64,000 nucleotides of DNA from positions 230,116-294,115 of the forward strand of contig NZ_FQXM01000004.1 in the NCBI RefSeq assembly GCF_900129965.1, written 5' to 3'. Of this stretch, positions 53,024 to 61,909 are shown piece after piece. This DNA comes from Clostridium grantii DSM 8605 (GTDB taxonomy: Bacteria > Bacillota > Clostridia > Clostridiales > Clostridiaceae). The notes below the pieces were generated by a model. That model worked only from the letters and a program-made list of their open reading frames with translations, did no database searches and was not told the DNA's origin. How positions within the stretch are numbered: the stretch's first letter is position 1; each line of letters starts with the position of its first letter. The position numbers and the translations under genes are program-made.

Positions 53024-54589
53024 CTAAAATTCTAGTACCATATTTTTATCTAACATAAAATTATTAAACTCATCAAAGTTTTTAAATTGTAATATTTTTC
53101 CCATCTCTAATGTAATATTATTTAATCCCTCTGTAAATTTATCTAGGTCATTAGATTCTATAGCTAAATCTATAGCATCAAAACTTTCTTTAAATACACG
53201 TTTTCTGTTAGTATAAAATTTATTAATACTCACTATAAGTTCATTTCGTTGAGCATTCATTGATTCAATAGCTGCTAATGTAATCGCATGTATTTTTTCT
53301 GTACGTTCTGCTGATAAATGTTCTTCCTTTAAGACTCGCATAGATGTCCCATATATTGCTGAACTAGTCATATATCCAATCATACCTCCAATAGCTGTTC
53401 CTACTCCTGGAAATATAGCCGTACCTATTGCAGCCCCCCAACTTGCTGCAAACATTCCTGTTCCTTTTTCACCCAACTCTTCAACTAATTGAACCCCATC
53501 TATCTCTCCATTTGCATATCTTATTAAAGATTTTCCTACTTGAACTCCTACTGTAGCAATTGTTGCGGGCAAATTAGTCTTTGATAAATTCACAAAAACA
53601 CTATTCTTACTTGAAGCCATAAATCCCCTTATTGCTGTATCACTTGCACCAATAATATAAGCTGTTGAACTTCCTGCTGCTGTATCTACAGCAACATCTT
53701 TTAATGCATCCTTAACTTCTTTTTCTCCTCTCATTATGCAAACAATATTTCTTGAAGTAGAAATTGCTGATGACATAACCGCAGCCGCTTTAGCTTGCTC
53801 TACACCAGAATGATGTGCTGTTTTAGCAACATATTTAGCAGTAGCCAATTTAGGGTTTTCTCTTAAAAACATTGCTTCTTGAGAAGTTATCCCACTATCT
53901 GTAATGTCTTTTGCTGCTTGACTATATTTTTGTGCTTTATCCTCAAGTATTTTAGCTTTTTCTATATTTCCATTTGCATGAAATTCATTAGCTTTAGAAA
54001 GTAATTTTTCTGATTCTTCTTGTGCATATTTTTTTGCTAATTCACATTGTTCAGAAGGAACAAGTACTTTATTACCTCTATATCTATCCCACTCTTCACT
54101 TGCTAACTTTCCAACAAGTTTTTCTGAACTATTTTGTATTTGTTCTTGAGTTTGATAACCTCCACAAAATTTCATTTGTGCACTCCAAAGAGGTTGATCT
54201 GAATTCAATATAGGATTTCCTTCTATATCAACCGCTAAAATGTCAAACTGAGTGTGATTTCCAAGTCCAACATCATTCGATCTACTTACTCGAATATTCG
54301 TTCTGTTTATTATATTATCTGCATTAATTTTATCAACATAGTTAATTTCTGCAGCAAATCCTGCTTGTTGTTTAAGATTTTGATATTCAAAATTAGGATT
54401 GACTTTAGATTCTGCTACTTGTTTAAGACCCTTCTTAATTATATCCCCTTCATTAGAAATAGTTCCGTTGTAACCCTTAATATACTCAGCTGATGCTCTG
54501 CCATATCTCCCGACATTTTCAGTTGTTGTTGCCCCTATAACAGAATCAATAAATCCACTGTGTTCATTTTTCTTATCTTTATCACTCAT
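53024..54589 (-). CDS. Nuclease-like/glycine-zipper fusion protein (candidate effector)
   Basis: 521 residues. The N-terminal third has a pattern like a PD-(D/E)XK nuclease core: E81 (AGFAAEINYVDK), D116 (TQFDILAVD) and Q138-M-K140 (WSAQMKFC), i.e. E-x34-D-x21-QxK. A charged helical middle (about 180-300) follows, then a hydrophobic, glycine-zipper-rich stretch at 378-405 (GAAIGTAIFPGVGTAIGGMIGY) with Ala-rich helices before it, and a helical C-terminus. A nuclease plus membrane segment would suit a toxin or abortive-infection effector. It is the first gene after the WYL regulator (16 bases). The ribosome site is AAAGGGA. Family not recognised; the nuclease reading is pattern-based. Confidence 0.75.
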   Translation of the reverse strand: MSDKDKKNEHSGFIDSVIGATTTENVGRYGRASAEYIKGYNGTISNEGDIIKKGLKQVAESKVNPNFEYQNLKQQAGFAAEINYVDKINADNIINRTNIRVSRSNDVGLGNHTQFDILAVDIEGNPILNSDQPLWSAQMKFCGGYQTQEQIQNSSEKLVGKLASEEWDRYRGNKVLVPSEQCELAKKYAQEESEKLLSKANEFHANGNIEKAKILEDKAQKYSQAAKDITDSGITSQEAMFLRENPKLATAKYVAKTAHHSGVEQAKAAAVMSSAISTSRNIVCIMRGEKEVKDALKDVAVDTAAGSSTAYIIGASDTAIRGFMASSKNSVFVNLSKTNLPATIATVGVQVGKSLIRYANGEIDGVQLVEELGEKGTGMFAASWGAAIGTAIFPGVGTAIGGMIGYMTSSAIYGTSMRVLKEEHLSAERTEKIHAITLAAIESMNAQRNELIVSINKFYTNRKRVFKESFDAIDLAIESNDLDKFTEGLNNITLEMGKILQFKNFDEFNNFMLDKNMVLEF

Positions 54590-54605
54590 TGATAATCCCT
54601 TTCAT

Positions 54606-55589
54606 TCACAATCCATAATTTATCTCATACAATCTTTTGATTTGATCAATTTCATTTAATATCTCCTCGTATAGTTCAACTGGTGAGATTACTCTGATAT
54701 TCTTCCCCTGACTTAATAACCACATTTTTATTCCCTTACCATAAACCTCAGCTTCTATAGTAAATTTCCCTTCTACCGATTCTATAATCCTTGCTGTAGG
54801 CAACCTATCCAATACTGCATCTATTGAAGCACCCGTATACTCAAATTTTATTTTCATAAGTTTACCTGCATACATAAATTGAACTCTTTTTCTAAATTCC
54901 CCATCTTCAAATCTTCCTACGCTTGGTATAAAGAATTTTTCTCCTAATTCTTTATATTCTTTAATCCTATCAATTCTAAATACAGTTGGTGAATCAAAAT
55001 CTTTAAAATAGGCAATTAAATAAAAATAGTATTCCGAAAAAATAATTGCTACTGGTTTAACTATTCTTTTCACTTCCACACCACTAATTTTATTATAGAT
55101 TATTTGCGTTACTTCTTTATTCCTTATTAATTCGCTTAAATCCCATATTTTTGATAAGAGTAATTCATTATGCTCCAAAGGGACATAATTTAATAGTTCA
55201 TTACCGATTATCTCTTGAACATACTTTCTTTGCTTAGTACCGGCTTGTCTTAATATGGAGTTAGCTAGACTATTTATTTCTTCCTTACAAAAGGCTCTAC
55301 TCTCAAGTAATATTTTTGTTATAGCAAGAATACTTTCTTTAGAAAGAACATCTTCCCTATTATTGAGGCTATAACCCTTCCTATCATGCCTATATACAAC
55401 TTCCATAGTCCCAAAGCGTTCTCTGTTCTCACTAAAATAAGCTCTTATATCTTCTAAATCCCTCTGAATGGTTTTCTTATTCACCTTAAATAATTCACTC
55501 ATCTCTTTTTTCTTAACAACATCTCCTCTAACTAATTTTGAGTATATTGTTAATACACGGTTAACTTTTGTATCCTTATCAATAATCAT
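54606..55589 (-). CDS. WYL-domain transcriptional regulator
   Basis: 327 residues: an N-terminal HTH_11-type winged helix (NRVLTIYSKLVRGDVVKKKEMSELFKVNKKTIQRDLEDIRAYF) and a WYL domain (YFYLIAYFKDFDSPTVFRIDRIKEY, with the W-Y-L core seen as FYLIAY), followed by a WCX-type C-terminal extension (IKFEYTGASIDAVLDRLP). WYL proteins bind ligands such as nucleotides or nucleic-acid fragments and often control phage-defence operons (BrxR, CapW). It heads the operon. The ATG at 55589 is chosen over a GTG four codons earlier because of the GTGGTG ribosome-like site. Confidence 0.9.
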   Translation of the reverse strand: MIIDKDTKVNRVLTIYSKLVRGDVVKKKEMSELFKVNKKTIQRDLEDIRAYFSENRERFGTMEVVYRHDRKGYSLNNREDVLSKESILAITKILLESRAFCKEEINSLANSILRQAGTKQRKYVQEIIGNELLNYVPLEHNELLLSKIWDLSELIRNKEVTQIIYNKISGVEVKRIVKPVAIIFSEYYFYLIAYFKDFDSPTVFRIDRIKEYKELGEKFFIPSVGRFEDGEFRKRVQFMYAGKLMKIKFEYTGASIDAVLDRLPTARIIESVEGKFTIEAEVYGKGIKMWLLSQGKNIRVISPVELYEEILNEIDQIKRLYEINYGL

Positions 55590-55612
55590 CTTTATCACCA
55601 CTATCTATCTTT

Positions 55613-55644
55613 ATTATAAGTATTTAGATAGACACATAATGTCC
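55613..55644 (-). promoter_or_regulatory. Candidate promoter and operator of the WYL operon
   Basis: On the minus strand, TATAAT (55613-55618) precedes the WYL start. A short palindrome, GACA/TGTC with a 5-base spacer (55630-55644), overlaps where the -35 box would be. It is a plausible autoregulatory site for the WYL protein. Confidence 0.4.
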
Positions 55645-55772
55645 ATATTTAAATTATTATTCTTTTTTATACTATCTTTAACAATAAAATCTATTAAATA
55701 GTATAATTGTACATAATTAAAATCTGTTTTTCTATACCTTCTACAAAACTAGTTGTTTTTCGACAAAACAAA

Positions 55773-55814
55773 AAAGCCAGTTAAAGAAATTCACGCATCT
55801 CTTTAACTGGCTTT
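55773..55814 (-). terminator. Terminator after the serine recombinase gene
   Basis: A 14-15 bp stem (AAAGCCAGTTAAAG / CTTTAACTGGCTTT) with a 12-14 base loop, just past the recombinase stop. A T-rich stretch follows on the minus strand. Confidence 0.8.
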
Positions 55815-55823
55815 AATAATTTC

Positions 55824-57236
55824 CTATTCAATTTCACACTCAATCTCAGTTCCATCAAGCAAAGTTACAATTACCTTCTTCCCATCAAACACAGTCATCT
55901 TCTCTATAATCTTAAAAAACAAATCCACATCAAACCCTTTTATCTCTTTAGACTTCTCCATAATTCTTATAAACTGTTTAGCTTTATACTTAACCAATAC
56001 ATTCTCACTATTGAGTACAGCCTTCCACTTTTCCATAAAGAATTCCTTATTTTCAACCATGGCATTAAAAGTATTTACAAAAGCTTGATACAAAACCTTA
56101 TCTTCTGTATGTTTACTCTCACAGCCCTTTTTTCCTTTAACAGCATACTTTTTACTGCATACCCACACCTTTTTTCTAAATTTTTCATCTGTAGAATTCC
56201 AAACTTTTCTGCCTAAAACACTTCCACAACATCCGCAAATAACTCTCCCAGCAAAAGGATTAGTTACTGTAGCATAATCAATTTTACTAATTCCGTACCT
56301 TTCAGTGAAAGCTTTTCTTCTTTCCATTTCAAGCTGCACTGCTTCCCACATATCTTTATCAATAATTGCAGGATGGCTTTCTTCTACATAATACTTAGGA
56401 ACTTCTCCATTGTTTTTAGTTCTTTTCTTTGTGAGGAAATCTACCGTATAAGTCTTTTGAAGAAGAGCGTCTCCTTTATATTTTTCATTGGATAGCATTT
56501 TTCTTATGCTGCCCTCATACCAATTAGTATTACCGTCCCATTTTGGAATTCCTTCTGCTTCAAACTCTTTAGCTATTCTATTTGTACCTTTTCCATCAAG
56601 ATACTCTTTATAAATTCTTCTTACTATCTTGGCTTGTTTTTCATTTATTATTAAGTTGCATTCTTCATCTTTATCATAGCCTAAAAACTTTTTATGATTG
56701 ATATGAAGTTTACCTTGTTCAAATCTTCTTCTTATTCCCCAAGTAGAATTTTCACTGATACTTCTGGATTCATCTTGGGCCAAAGAACTTAATATGGTAA
56801 GCAAAACCTCTCCTTTTGCATCTAAAGTATTGATATTTTCTTTTTCGAAAATTATTCCCACTCCAAGTTCCTTAAGTTGTCTCACAAAATTCAAACAATC
56901 TAATGTATTCCTTGCAAATCTTGATATGGACTTGGTTATTATCATATCAATCTTTCCAGCATTACAATCTTCAATCATTTTATTGAACTGTTCTCGCTTT
57001 TTAGTGTTAGTACCTGATATCCCTTCATCTGCAAAGATTCCAGCGAATTCATATTCTTCACTACTATTTATATAATTAGTGTAATAATTAACTTGAGCCT
57101 CATAACTTGATAACTGTTCTAATTGATCTGTTGAAACTCTGCAATATGCAGCCATCTTCTTTTTCTGTGGTTCTATAGTATGTGCTAAATTAGTTCCATT
57201 AGTTCTTGCTGGTATAACTGTAATGCTTCTTGCCAT
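55824..57236 (-). CDS. Large serine recombinase, complete
   Basis: 470 residues. The resolvase domain (about 25-165) has the catalytic serine S35 in AAYCRVSTDQ and the SISRFARNTLDCLNFVRQL helix; the recombinase domain follows (about 190-310: HKKFLGYDKDEECNLIIN, RIYKEYLDGKGTNRIAKEF), then a zinc ribbon with CGCCGS and the later CESKH-type cysteines, and a coiled coil to the end. Such enzymes integrate or excise phages, ICEs and defence islands at att sites. The gene overlaps the remnant of a sibling recombinase by 38 bases, the normal arrangement for paired recombinases. The ribosome site is AAAGGAGG. Confidence 0.93.
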   Translation of the reverse strand: MARSITVIPARTNGTNLAHTIEPQKKKMAAYCRVSTDQLEQLSSYEAQVNYYTNYINSSEEYEFAGIFADEGISGTNTKKREQFNKMIEDCNAGKIDMIITKSISRFARNTLDCLNFVRQLKELGVGIIFEKENINTLDAKGEVLLTILSSLAQDESRSISENSTWGIRRRFEQGKLHINHKKFLGYDKDEECNLIINEKQAKIVRRIYKEYLDGKGTNRIAKEFEAEGIPKWDGNTNWYEGSIRKMLSNEKYKGDALLQKTYTVDFLTKKRTKNNGEVPKYYVEESHPAIIDKDMWEAVQLEMERRKAFTERYGISKIDYATVTNPFAGRVICGCCGSVLGRKVWNSTDEKFRKKVWVCSKKYAVKGKKGCESKHTEDKVLYQAFVNTFNAMVENKEFFMEKWKAVLNSENVLVKYKAKQFIRIMEKSKEIKGFDVDLFFKIIEKMTVFDGKKVIVTLLDGTEIECEIE

Positions 57237-57614
57237 CCCTCAATTCCTCCTTTATGATTGTTGGTCCTTTTATATTAACTTTCTCAAGATCTCTTTCATC
57301 TATTTTAGTTCCTGTGCAAGTACGCGTTTTTTTATAAACAAAATTACTGCATTGCCATACAATCACAAGAGTGCCAAATTCATCTTTATCATATCCTAGA
57401 AATTTGTTGGTGTTTAAATGATAGATTCCTCTTTCAAATTCCTTTTTAATTCTCCATTTAATATTGTCACTTACATTCTTGCTCTCTTCTTGAGCAAAAG
57501 AAGAAAGGACAGAAAGCATAAGCTCTCCGTCCCCTGATAATGTATTTAAATCTATATTTCCTGACCTACAAAGTTCAAGCATTCTTTGAAACTCTGGTCT
57601 ATATTCAGTGGTTC
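57199..57614 (-). pseudogene. Degenerate serine recombinase with internal deletions
   Basis: The frame from about 57614 reads YRPEFQRMLELCRSGNIDL, then skips the residues found between IDL and NTLSGDGE in intact relatives, continues NTLSGDGELMLSVLSSFAQEESKNVSDNIKW and NTNKFLGYDKDEFGTLVI, then jumps to a C-terminal end GTKIDERDLEKVNIKGPTI. The catalytic-serine region and most of the recombinase and zinc-ribbon domains are gone. An ATG at 57582 would give 127 residues, but no function is expected. It starts within a few bases of the exoA stop codon, suggesting a former element boundary there. Confidence 0.85.
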
Positions 57615-57616
57615 TA

Positions 57617-58381
57617 TTATATTTCTAAATCCACAACCACTGGGCAATGGTCTGATCCTAACACATCTCCCAAAATATAAGCATCCTTAAGATTTTCTTT
57701 TAAATTTTCAGAGATAAAATGATAATCGATTCTCCATCCAGCATTATTTTCTCTTGCCTTAAACCTATAACTCCACCATGAATACTCCACAGTTTCAGGA
57801 TGTAAATATCTAAATGTATCTAAATATCCTTTTGATATTATATCATCCATCCATTCTCTTTCAATAGAAAGAAATCCCGATCTTTTACTATTGGGTTTGG
57901 GATGTTTTAAATCTATTTCGTTATGTGCAGTATTGTAGTCACCAAATATCAAAAGTTTTATACCTTGGTTTTTTAAATCATCGCAATACTCAAATAATGC
58001 TTTATAAAAGTTTAATTTGTACTGCAATCTTTCATCGCTCATTTGTCCATTTGGAAAATAAATATTTAAAAGAGTAAACTCTTCAAACTCCAAAACTAAA
58101 ATTCTACCTTCACTATCAAATTCTTGTATTCCTATACCATGTGATACAGAAATGGGTTTGATTTTTGTATAAACGCCAACCCCACTATATCCTTTTTTTT
58201 CTGCAAAGGAAAAATAAGAATAATACCCTTCTGCATTTATCATTTTATCTGTAAGCTGTTCTTTTTGTAATTTAGTTTCTTGTATGCCCAAAATATCAGG
58301 ACTTTCTTCTTTCAACCATTCATAAAATCCTTTTCCATCTGCTGCCCTTAACCCATTTACGTTCCAAGAATATATCTTCAA
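57617..58381 (-). CDS. exoA: Exodeoxyribonuclease III (AP endonuclease)
   Basis: 254 residues. An EEP-superfamily nuclease: N-terminal KIYSWNVNGLRAADGKGF, LGIQETKLQ with the metal-binding glutamate, IFGDYNTAHNEIDL with the active-site Asp/Asn, WWSYRFKARENNAGWRIDY and GSDHCPVVVDLE with the catalytic histidine. It repairs abasic sites. The start is the TTG at 58381, preceded by GAAGGG; an ATG 11 codons earlier lacks a ribosome site. The 3' end borders the recombinase remnant, so this gene may mark the insertion boundary of the island. Confidence 0.94.
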   Translation of the reverse strand: MKIYSWNVNGLRAADGKGFYEWLKEESPDILGIQETKLQKEQLTDKMINAEGYYSYFSFAEKKGYSGVGVYTKIKPISVSHGIGIQEFDSEGRILVLEFEEFTLLNIYFPNGQMSDERLQYKLNFYKALFEYCDDLKNQGIKLLIFGDYNTAHNEIDLKHPKPNSKRSGFLSIEREWMDDIISKGYLDTFRYLHPETVEYSWWSYRFKARENNAGWRIDYHFISENLKENLKDAYILGDVLGSDHCPVVVDLEI

Positions 58382-58661
58382 AATAACCCTTCTTTCATTA
58401 ATTATATTTTGCATAAATCAATCTTTTATTTAATTAATAATTATTATTATATAATAACATAAATGTATAATTTTTAAAAGTAATTATTCTTTTTTAATCT
58501 TAATTATATTCTACCATATCAGTATCTTGAAATCGTTCACTCAATAATAAACTTTACATAATGTTGAATTTTTTTCTAATTTATAATAAAATATACTTAT
58601 ATGAATTTTTTATATTAAAATTATTCATTTTTTATTTCTGCAACAATTTTTGACTTAAAAG
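58382..58661. other. Intergenic region between exoA and the PEPCK-like gene
   Basis: About 280 very AT-rich bases between divergent genes. Apart from exoA's presumed promoter on the minus strand and the plus-strand promoter listed next, no conserved element, small gene or repeat was recognised. Confidence 0.4.
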
Positions 58662-58691
58662 TTGTACTCTTAAGTTTTTTTATGATATAAT
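58662..58691 (+). promoter_or_regulatory. Promoter of the PEPCK-like gene
   Basis: TTGTAC (58662-58667), an 18-base spacer, and a consensus TATAAT (58686-58691), about 70 bases before the start codon. Confidence 0.65.
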
Positions 58692-58761
58692 CAATAAATA
58701 TTAATATTCATGTATAATTATTAACCAATGACTTTTTATTTATTAATCTAGGAGGTAAACA

Positions 58762-60510
58762 ATGAAAAAAGAATTTTCACTTAGCAAAGGTAAAGCAATG
58801 ATTAACTTCACAGCAAAATTCTGTACTAATTCAGAATCACTTCTTCACAGTTACGGGTTTTATAGGGTACTTGAATCCTATTTAAAATCAGTTGAAAAAA
58901 AGCAATCTAAAGTGTATAAATATTTAGCATCCTCTTTTAACACAACTCAATTTACAGAATCAATTATGAACGATATTATAAAAATATTAAGTTTATTAAT
59001 GGTTCTAGATGTAGATGAAGTTTCAAAAACAAATGAACAATTCAAAAATTTATTGTCAGACAAGGACTCTTTTTTAGATTTTGTTGAAAAATTATATAAT
59101 TATTGGAGAAAAATCGAAAGATATACAATAATAAAAAGTAGCCGTGTTAATAAAAATGGTTACCAAAATGTTAGTTTCATAGATGCTAACGAAACTTTTA
59201 CAAATGTAATCAGAACAACTTATAGAAAAATCGAGGAAAATGTAAGAAAGCATCACTTAAATATTTATAGACAACTTCCTGCTGGTGGAAATGCTGGTTT
59301 AATACTTAACTCAACTAAATGGCCAATGCCTACAAGCTATACTTTATTAAAAGATATTCCATTTATAGAATCAATAGTTATTTCTCCACCTTTTATAACT
59401 TATCCTAAGAAAAATACAAGAAACGGTATTTTTAATGAAGTTTTCGAAAATCCATTAACTGGTGTGGAAATTGATGAAGATCATTGGTTCTGTTATCCTG
59501 CTAAAGTTGGTGAATTATTAGCTTATATATATTTCCATAGAGATTTAATGGCTCATGGTGTTACTTTATGTAATTTATTTGAAATGGCTACTGTAAATGA
59601 ATATAAGAATAAAAAACCAGATTTAGTTTATGTTTACGGATGCAAAGATAATTGTGAAGAAGTAACTACTGTATTCTATGACGATAAAGAAAATGATATA
59701 ATGCTAGGCTATGCTAATTACTCTGATGATGTGGATTATTTTGGATATATGAAAAAAATGATGCTAACTCTTCATAATTTAATAATGATTAAAAGAGGTT
59801 TCTTGCCTATTCACGGAGCAATGGTTAACATAGTAACTAAAAACGGAAATTCTTCAAATATAATAATTATGGGTGACTCTGGAGCTGGTAAATCAGAAAG
59901 CTTAGAAGCATTTAGAAGATTAAGTGAAGATTATATAAGTGAAATGACTATTATCTTTGATGATATGGGTACTGTAAAACTAGATGGGGATAATAAACCT
60001 ATGGGATATGGTACTGAAATTGGTGCTTTCGTAAGATTAGATGATTTAGACTCAGGTTATGCTTTTAGAGAAATGGATAGAAGTGTATTTATGAATCCTG
60101 ATAAAGTAAATGCAAGATTGGTAATTCCTGTAGCTACTTATAAAGAAATCATGAAGGGATATCCTATTGATTTATTCCTATATGCTAATAACTATGACGA
60201 AGGTGAATACCTAGATTTCTTTGAAGATATTGAAGAAGCTAAAAAAGTTTTCACTGCTGGAGCAAGAATGACAAAAGGAACTACAACTGAAACTGGCCTA
60301 GTAACATCTTACTTTGCAAATCCATTTGGTCCTGTTCAGAAAAAAGAAGAAACAGATATTTTGATTGATTCATACTTTAAAAAATTCTATGAAACAGGAG
60401 TTCAAGTTGGACAACTTAGAACTTGTTTAGGTATTGCTGGTAAAGAAAAAACTGGAACTACTGAAGCTGCAACAAAATTATTGGAAATAATAAAGAACGC
60501 AGATAATTAA
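58762..60510 (+). CDS. PEPCK/HPr-kinase-like P-loop protein
   Basis: 582 residues. The C-terminal half contains a kinase P-loop IIMGDSGAGKSESLEAFRRL (GDSGAGKS at 371-378) of the PEPCK/HprK type, then the metal-binding IIFDDMGTVKLDG with paired aspartates. The N-terminal half is helical with PAGGNAGLILNSTKWPMPTSY and a basic patch. Clostridial relatives are often annotated as PEP carboxykinase, but the substrate-binding signature of true PEPCK could not be confirmed, so activity is unproven. It is a single gene with an AGGAGGT ribosome site, a good promoter and a terminator. Confidence 0.8.
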   Translation: MKKEFSLSKGKAMINFTAKFCTNSESLLHSYGFYRVLESYLKSVEKKQSKVYKYLASSFNTTQFTESIMNDIIKILSLLMVLDVDEVSKTNEQFKNLLSDKDSFLDFVEKLYNYWRKIERYTIIKSSRVNKNGYQNVSFIDANETFTNVIRTTYRKIEENVRKHHLNIYRQLPAGGNAGLILNSTKWPMPTSYTLLKDIPFIESIVISPPFITYPKKNTRNGIFNEVFENPLTGVEIDEDHWFCYPAKVGELLAYIYFHRDLMAHGVTLCNLFEMATVNEYKNKKPDLVYVYGCKDNCEEVTTVFYDDKENDIMLGYANYSDDVDYFGYMKKMMLTLHNLIMIKRGFLPIHGAMVNIVTKNGNSSNIIIMGDSGAGKSESLEAFRRLSEDYISEMTIIFDDMGTVKLDGDNKPMGYGTEIGAFVRLDDLDSGYAFREMDRSVFMNPDKVNARLVIPVATYKEIMKGYPIDLFLYANNYDEGEYLDFFEDIEEAKKVFTAGARMTKGTTTETGLVTSYFANPFGPVQKKEETDILIDSYFKKFYETGVQVGQLRTCLGIAGKEKTGTTEAATKLLEIIKNADN

Positions 60511-60513
60511 CCT

Positions 60514-60541
60514 AAAACCAACTTAAAGTTGGTTTTTTTTT
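60514..60541 (+). terminator. Terminator after the PEPCK-like gene
   Basis: A 9-bp stem (AAAACCAAC / GTTGGTTTT), loop TTAAA, then eight or more Ts. Confidence 0.9.
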
Positions 60542-60628
60542 GACTTTTTTATTTGTTTTGTTATAATTAAAGTTGATTATTTACGGAAATTAAAAATATA
60601 AAAAACTATGCGAAGGAAATGTGATTTA

Positions 60629-61822
60629 ATGAATAAGAATAATATAAATAAATTAAAATTGTTTTTCATGGGACTTGAAAGTCGATTTAATGAAAACATA
60701 GATATGTTTCAAAGCATTGAAGCAGAATTTAAAGCTGGATTAAAAAAATTTGTAGGTAAAGGCGATTTTTCTGAAAGCAAAATTTCTTATAATTTTTCTG
60801 GAATTACTAAAGATTATTCTATCTCAGAATTATTTCAAAAAATCTTAAAAGACGCTGAAGACTATGATGAATTAACTTTCTTTTATCTAGAAAGAGGCTC
60901 TAGGGTACAAATAATTGCTAATAGTAAAAACGTAACCATGACTTCAAAAGAGGTATTAGATGATTTACCAACAGAAAAGAAAAAAACTCAAACTACATCT
61001 GCAACTACGTCTACTCTTTTAAACAGAGATTATTTTATAAATGCAGATAAAGCCGCTCCATTACTTAAAGAAATTAAGATAATGACACAGGATGGCAAAA
61101 TTAAGAATGATAAAATCAGAAAGTACAATCAAATAGATCATTATATAGAATTACTTGATGGTGTAATTGACAAAATCCCAGCCAACAAAAACATCACGAT
61201 TTTAGATTGTGGTTGTGGCAAATCCTATCTATCTTTTGCTTTAAATTATTACATAACTGAAGTTAAAAAAAGAAAATCTAATTTTATCGGAATTGATATT
61301 TCACCCGAAATAATTGAAACTTCTAAGAAAATAGCTGCTAAATTAGATTATAGAAATATGGAATTTTTAGCTATGGATATAAATGATTTTAAACCAAGTT
61401 CTCAAATAAATGTAGTTCTTTCCCTTCACGCATGCGATACTGCAACTGATATGGGTTTAGCTATAGGAGTAAAAGTAAAAGCGGATGTTATTATAGCTGT
61501 TCCATGTTGTCATAAAGAAGTATTAAAAAAATATAGTTACAAACCTTTTGATAGAATTTTAAAACAAGGTGTTCTTAAAGCTAGAATGGCTGATATTCTT
61601 ACTGATGGAATGAGAACTTTGCTTTTAGAGGCAAATGGATATGATGTTTCCATTGTTGAGTATATTTCTCCTTTAGAAACACCTAAAAATCTAATGATAA
61701 GAGCTTTTAGAACAGGAAAAGAAAATGAAGATGCCATGGATGAATTTATGTCCTTGATGCTAAGTTTAAATGTAGCACCTTCATTGTACTCTTATTTATA
61801 TGTAGAAGATGATTTTCAATAA
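60629..61822 (+). CDS. SAM-dependent methyltransferase (METTL25/Methyltransf_32-like)
   Basis: 397 residues. The C-terminal Rossmann fold has motif I ITILDCGCGKSYLSFALNYY and the family marks NVVLSLHACDTATDMGLAIG and VPCCHKEVLKKY, which resemble the METTL25/RRNAD1 group. Before it is DYFINADKAAPLLKEIKIMTQDGKI, also typical. The N-terminal about 130 residues are not recognised. The likely substrate class is RNA or protein, but this is unknown. The ATG at 60629 is preferred to one at 60608 because GAAGGA lies between them. Monocistronic. Confidence 0.85.
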   Translation: MNKNNINKLKLFFMGLESRFNENIDMFQSIEAEFKAGLKKFVGKGDFSESKISYNFSGITKDYSISELFQKILKDAEDYDELTFFYLERGSRVQIIANSKNVTMTSKEVLDDLPTEKKKTQTTSATTSTLLNRDYFINADKAAPLLKEIKIMTQDGKIKNDKIRKYNQIDHYIELLDGVIDKIPANKNITILDCGCGKSYLSFALNYYITEVKKRKSNFIGIDISPEIIETSKKIAAKLDYRNMEFLAMDINDFKPSSQINVVLSLHACDTATDMGLAIGVKVKADVIIAVPCCHKEVLKKYSYKPFDRILKQGVLKARMADILTDGMRTLLLEANGYDVSIVEYISPLETPKNLMIRAFRTGKENEDAMDEFMSLMLSLNVAPSLYSYLYVEDDFQ

Positions 61823-61855
61823 TACTAATTATAATGCCTTTGTTTGAATAAAAAC

Positions 61856-61882
61856 GGGCGGGCATGGAAACCCGCCCCTACA
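61856..61882 (+). repeat. GC-rich palindromic repeat, copy C
   Basis: Stem GGGCGGG / CCCGCCC, loop CATGGAAA, then CTACA. It shares 27 identical bases with copy B at 44485 and the same orientation. It sits between the methyltransferase and panE genes, where its hairpin may also act as a weak terminator. Confidence 0.82.
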
Positions 61883-61909
61883 ATATCAATTGTTAAATAG
61901 GTTTGTCAT

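Noticed and set aside
52360..53058. A 232-residue plus-strand open frame
   Set aside because: It is antisense to the Gly/Ala-rich 344-residue gene. Its Pro/Ala-rich translation and lack of a ribosome site mark it as a shadow of GC-richer codons.
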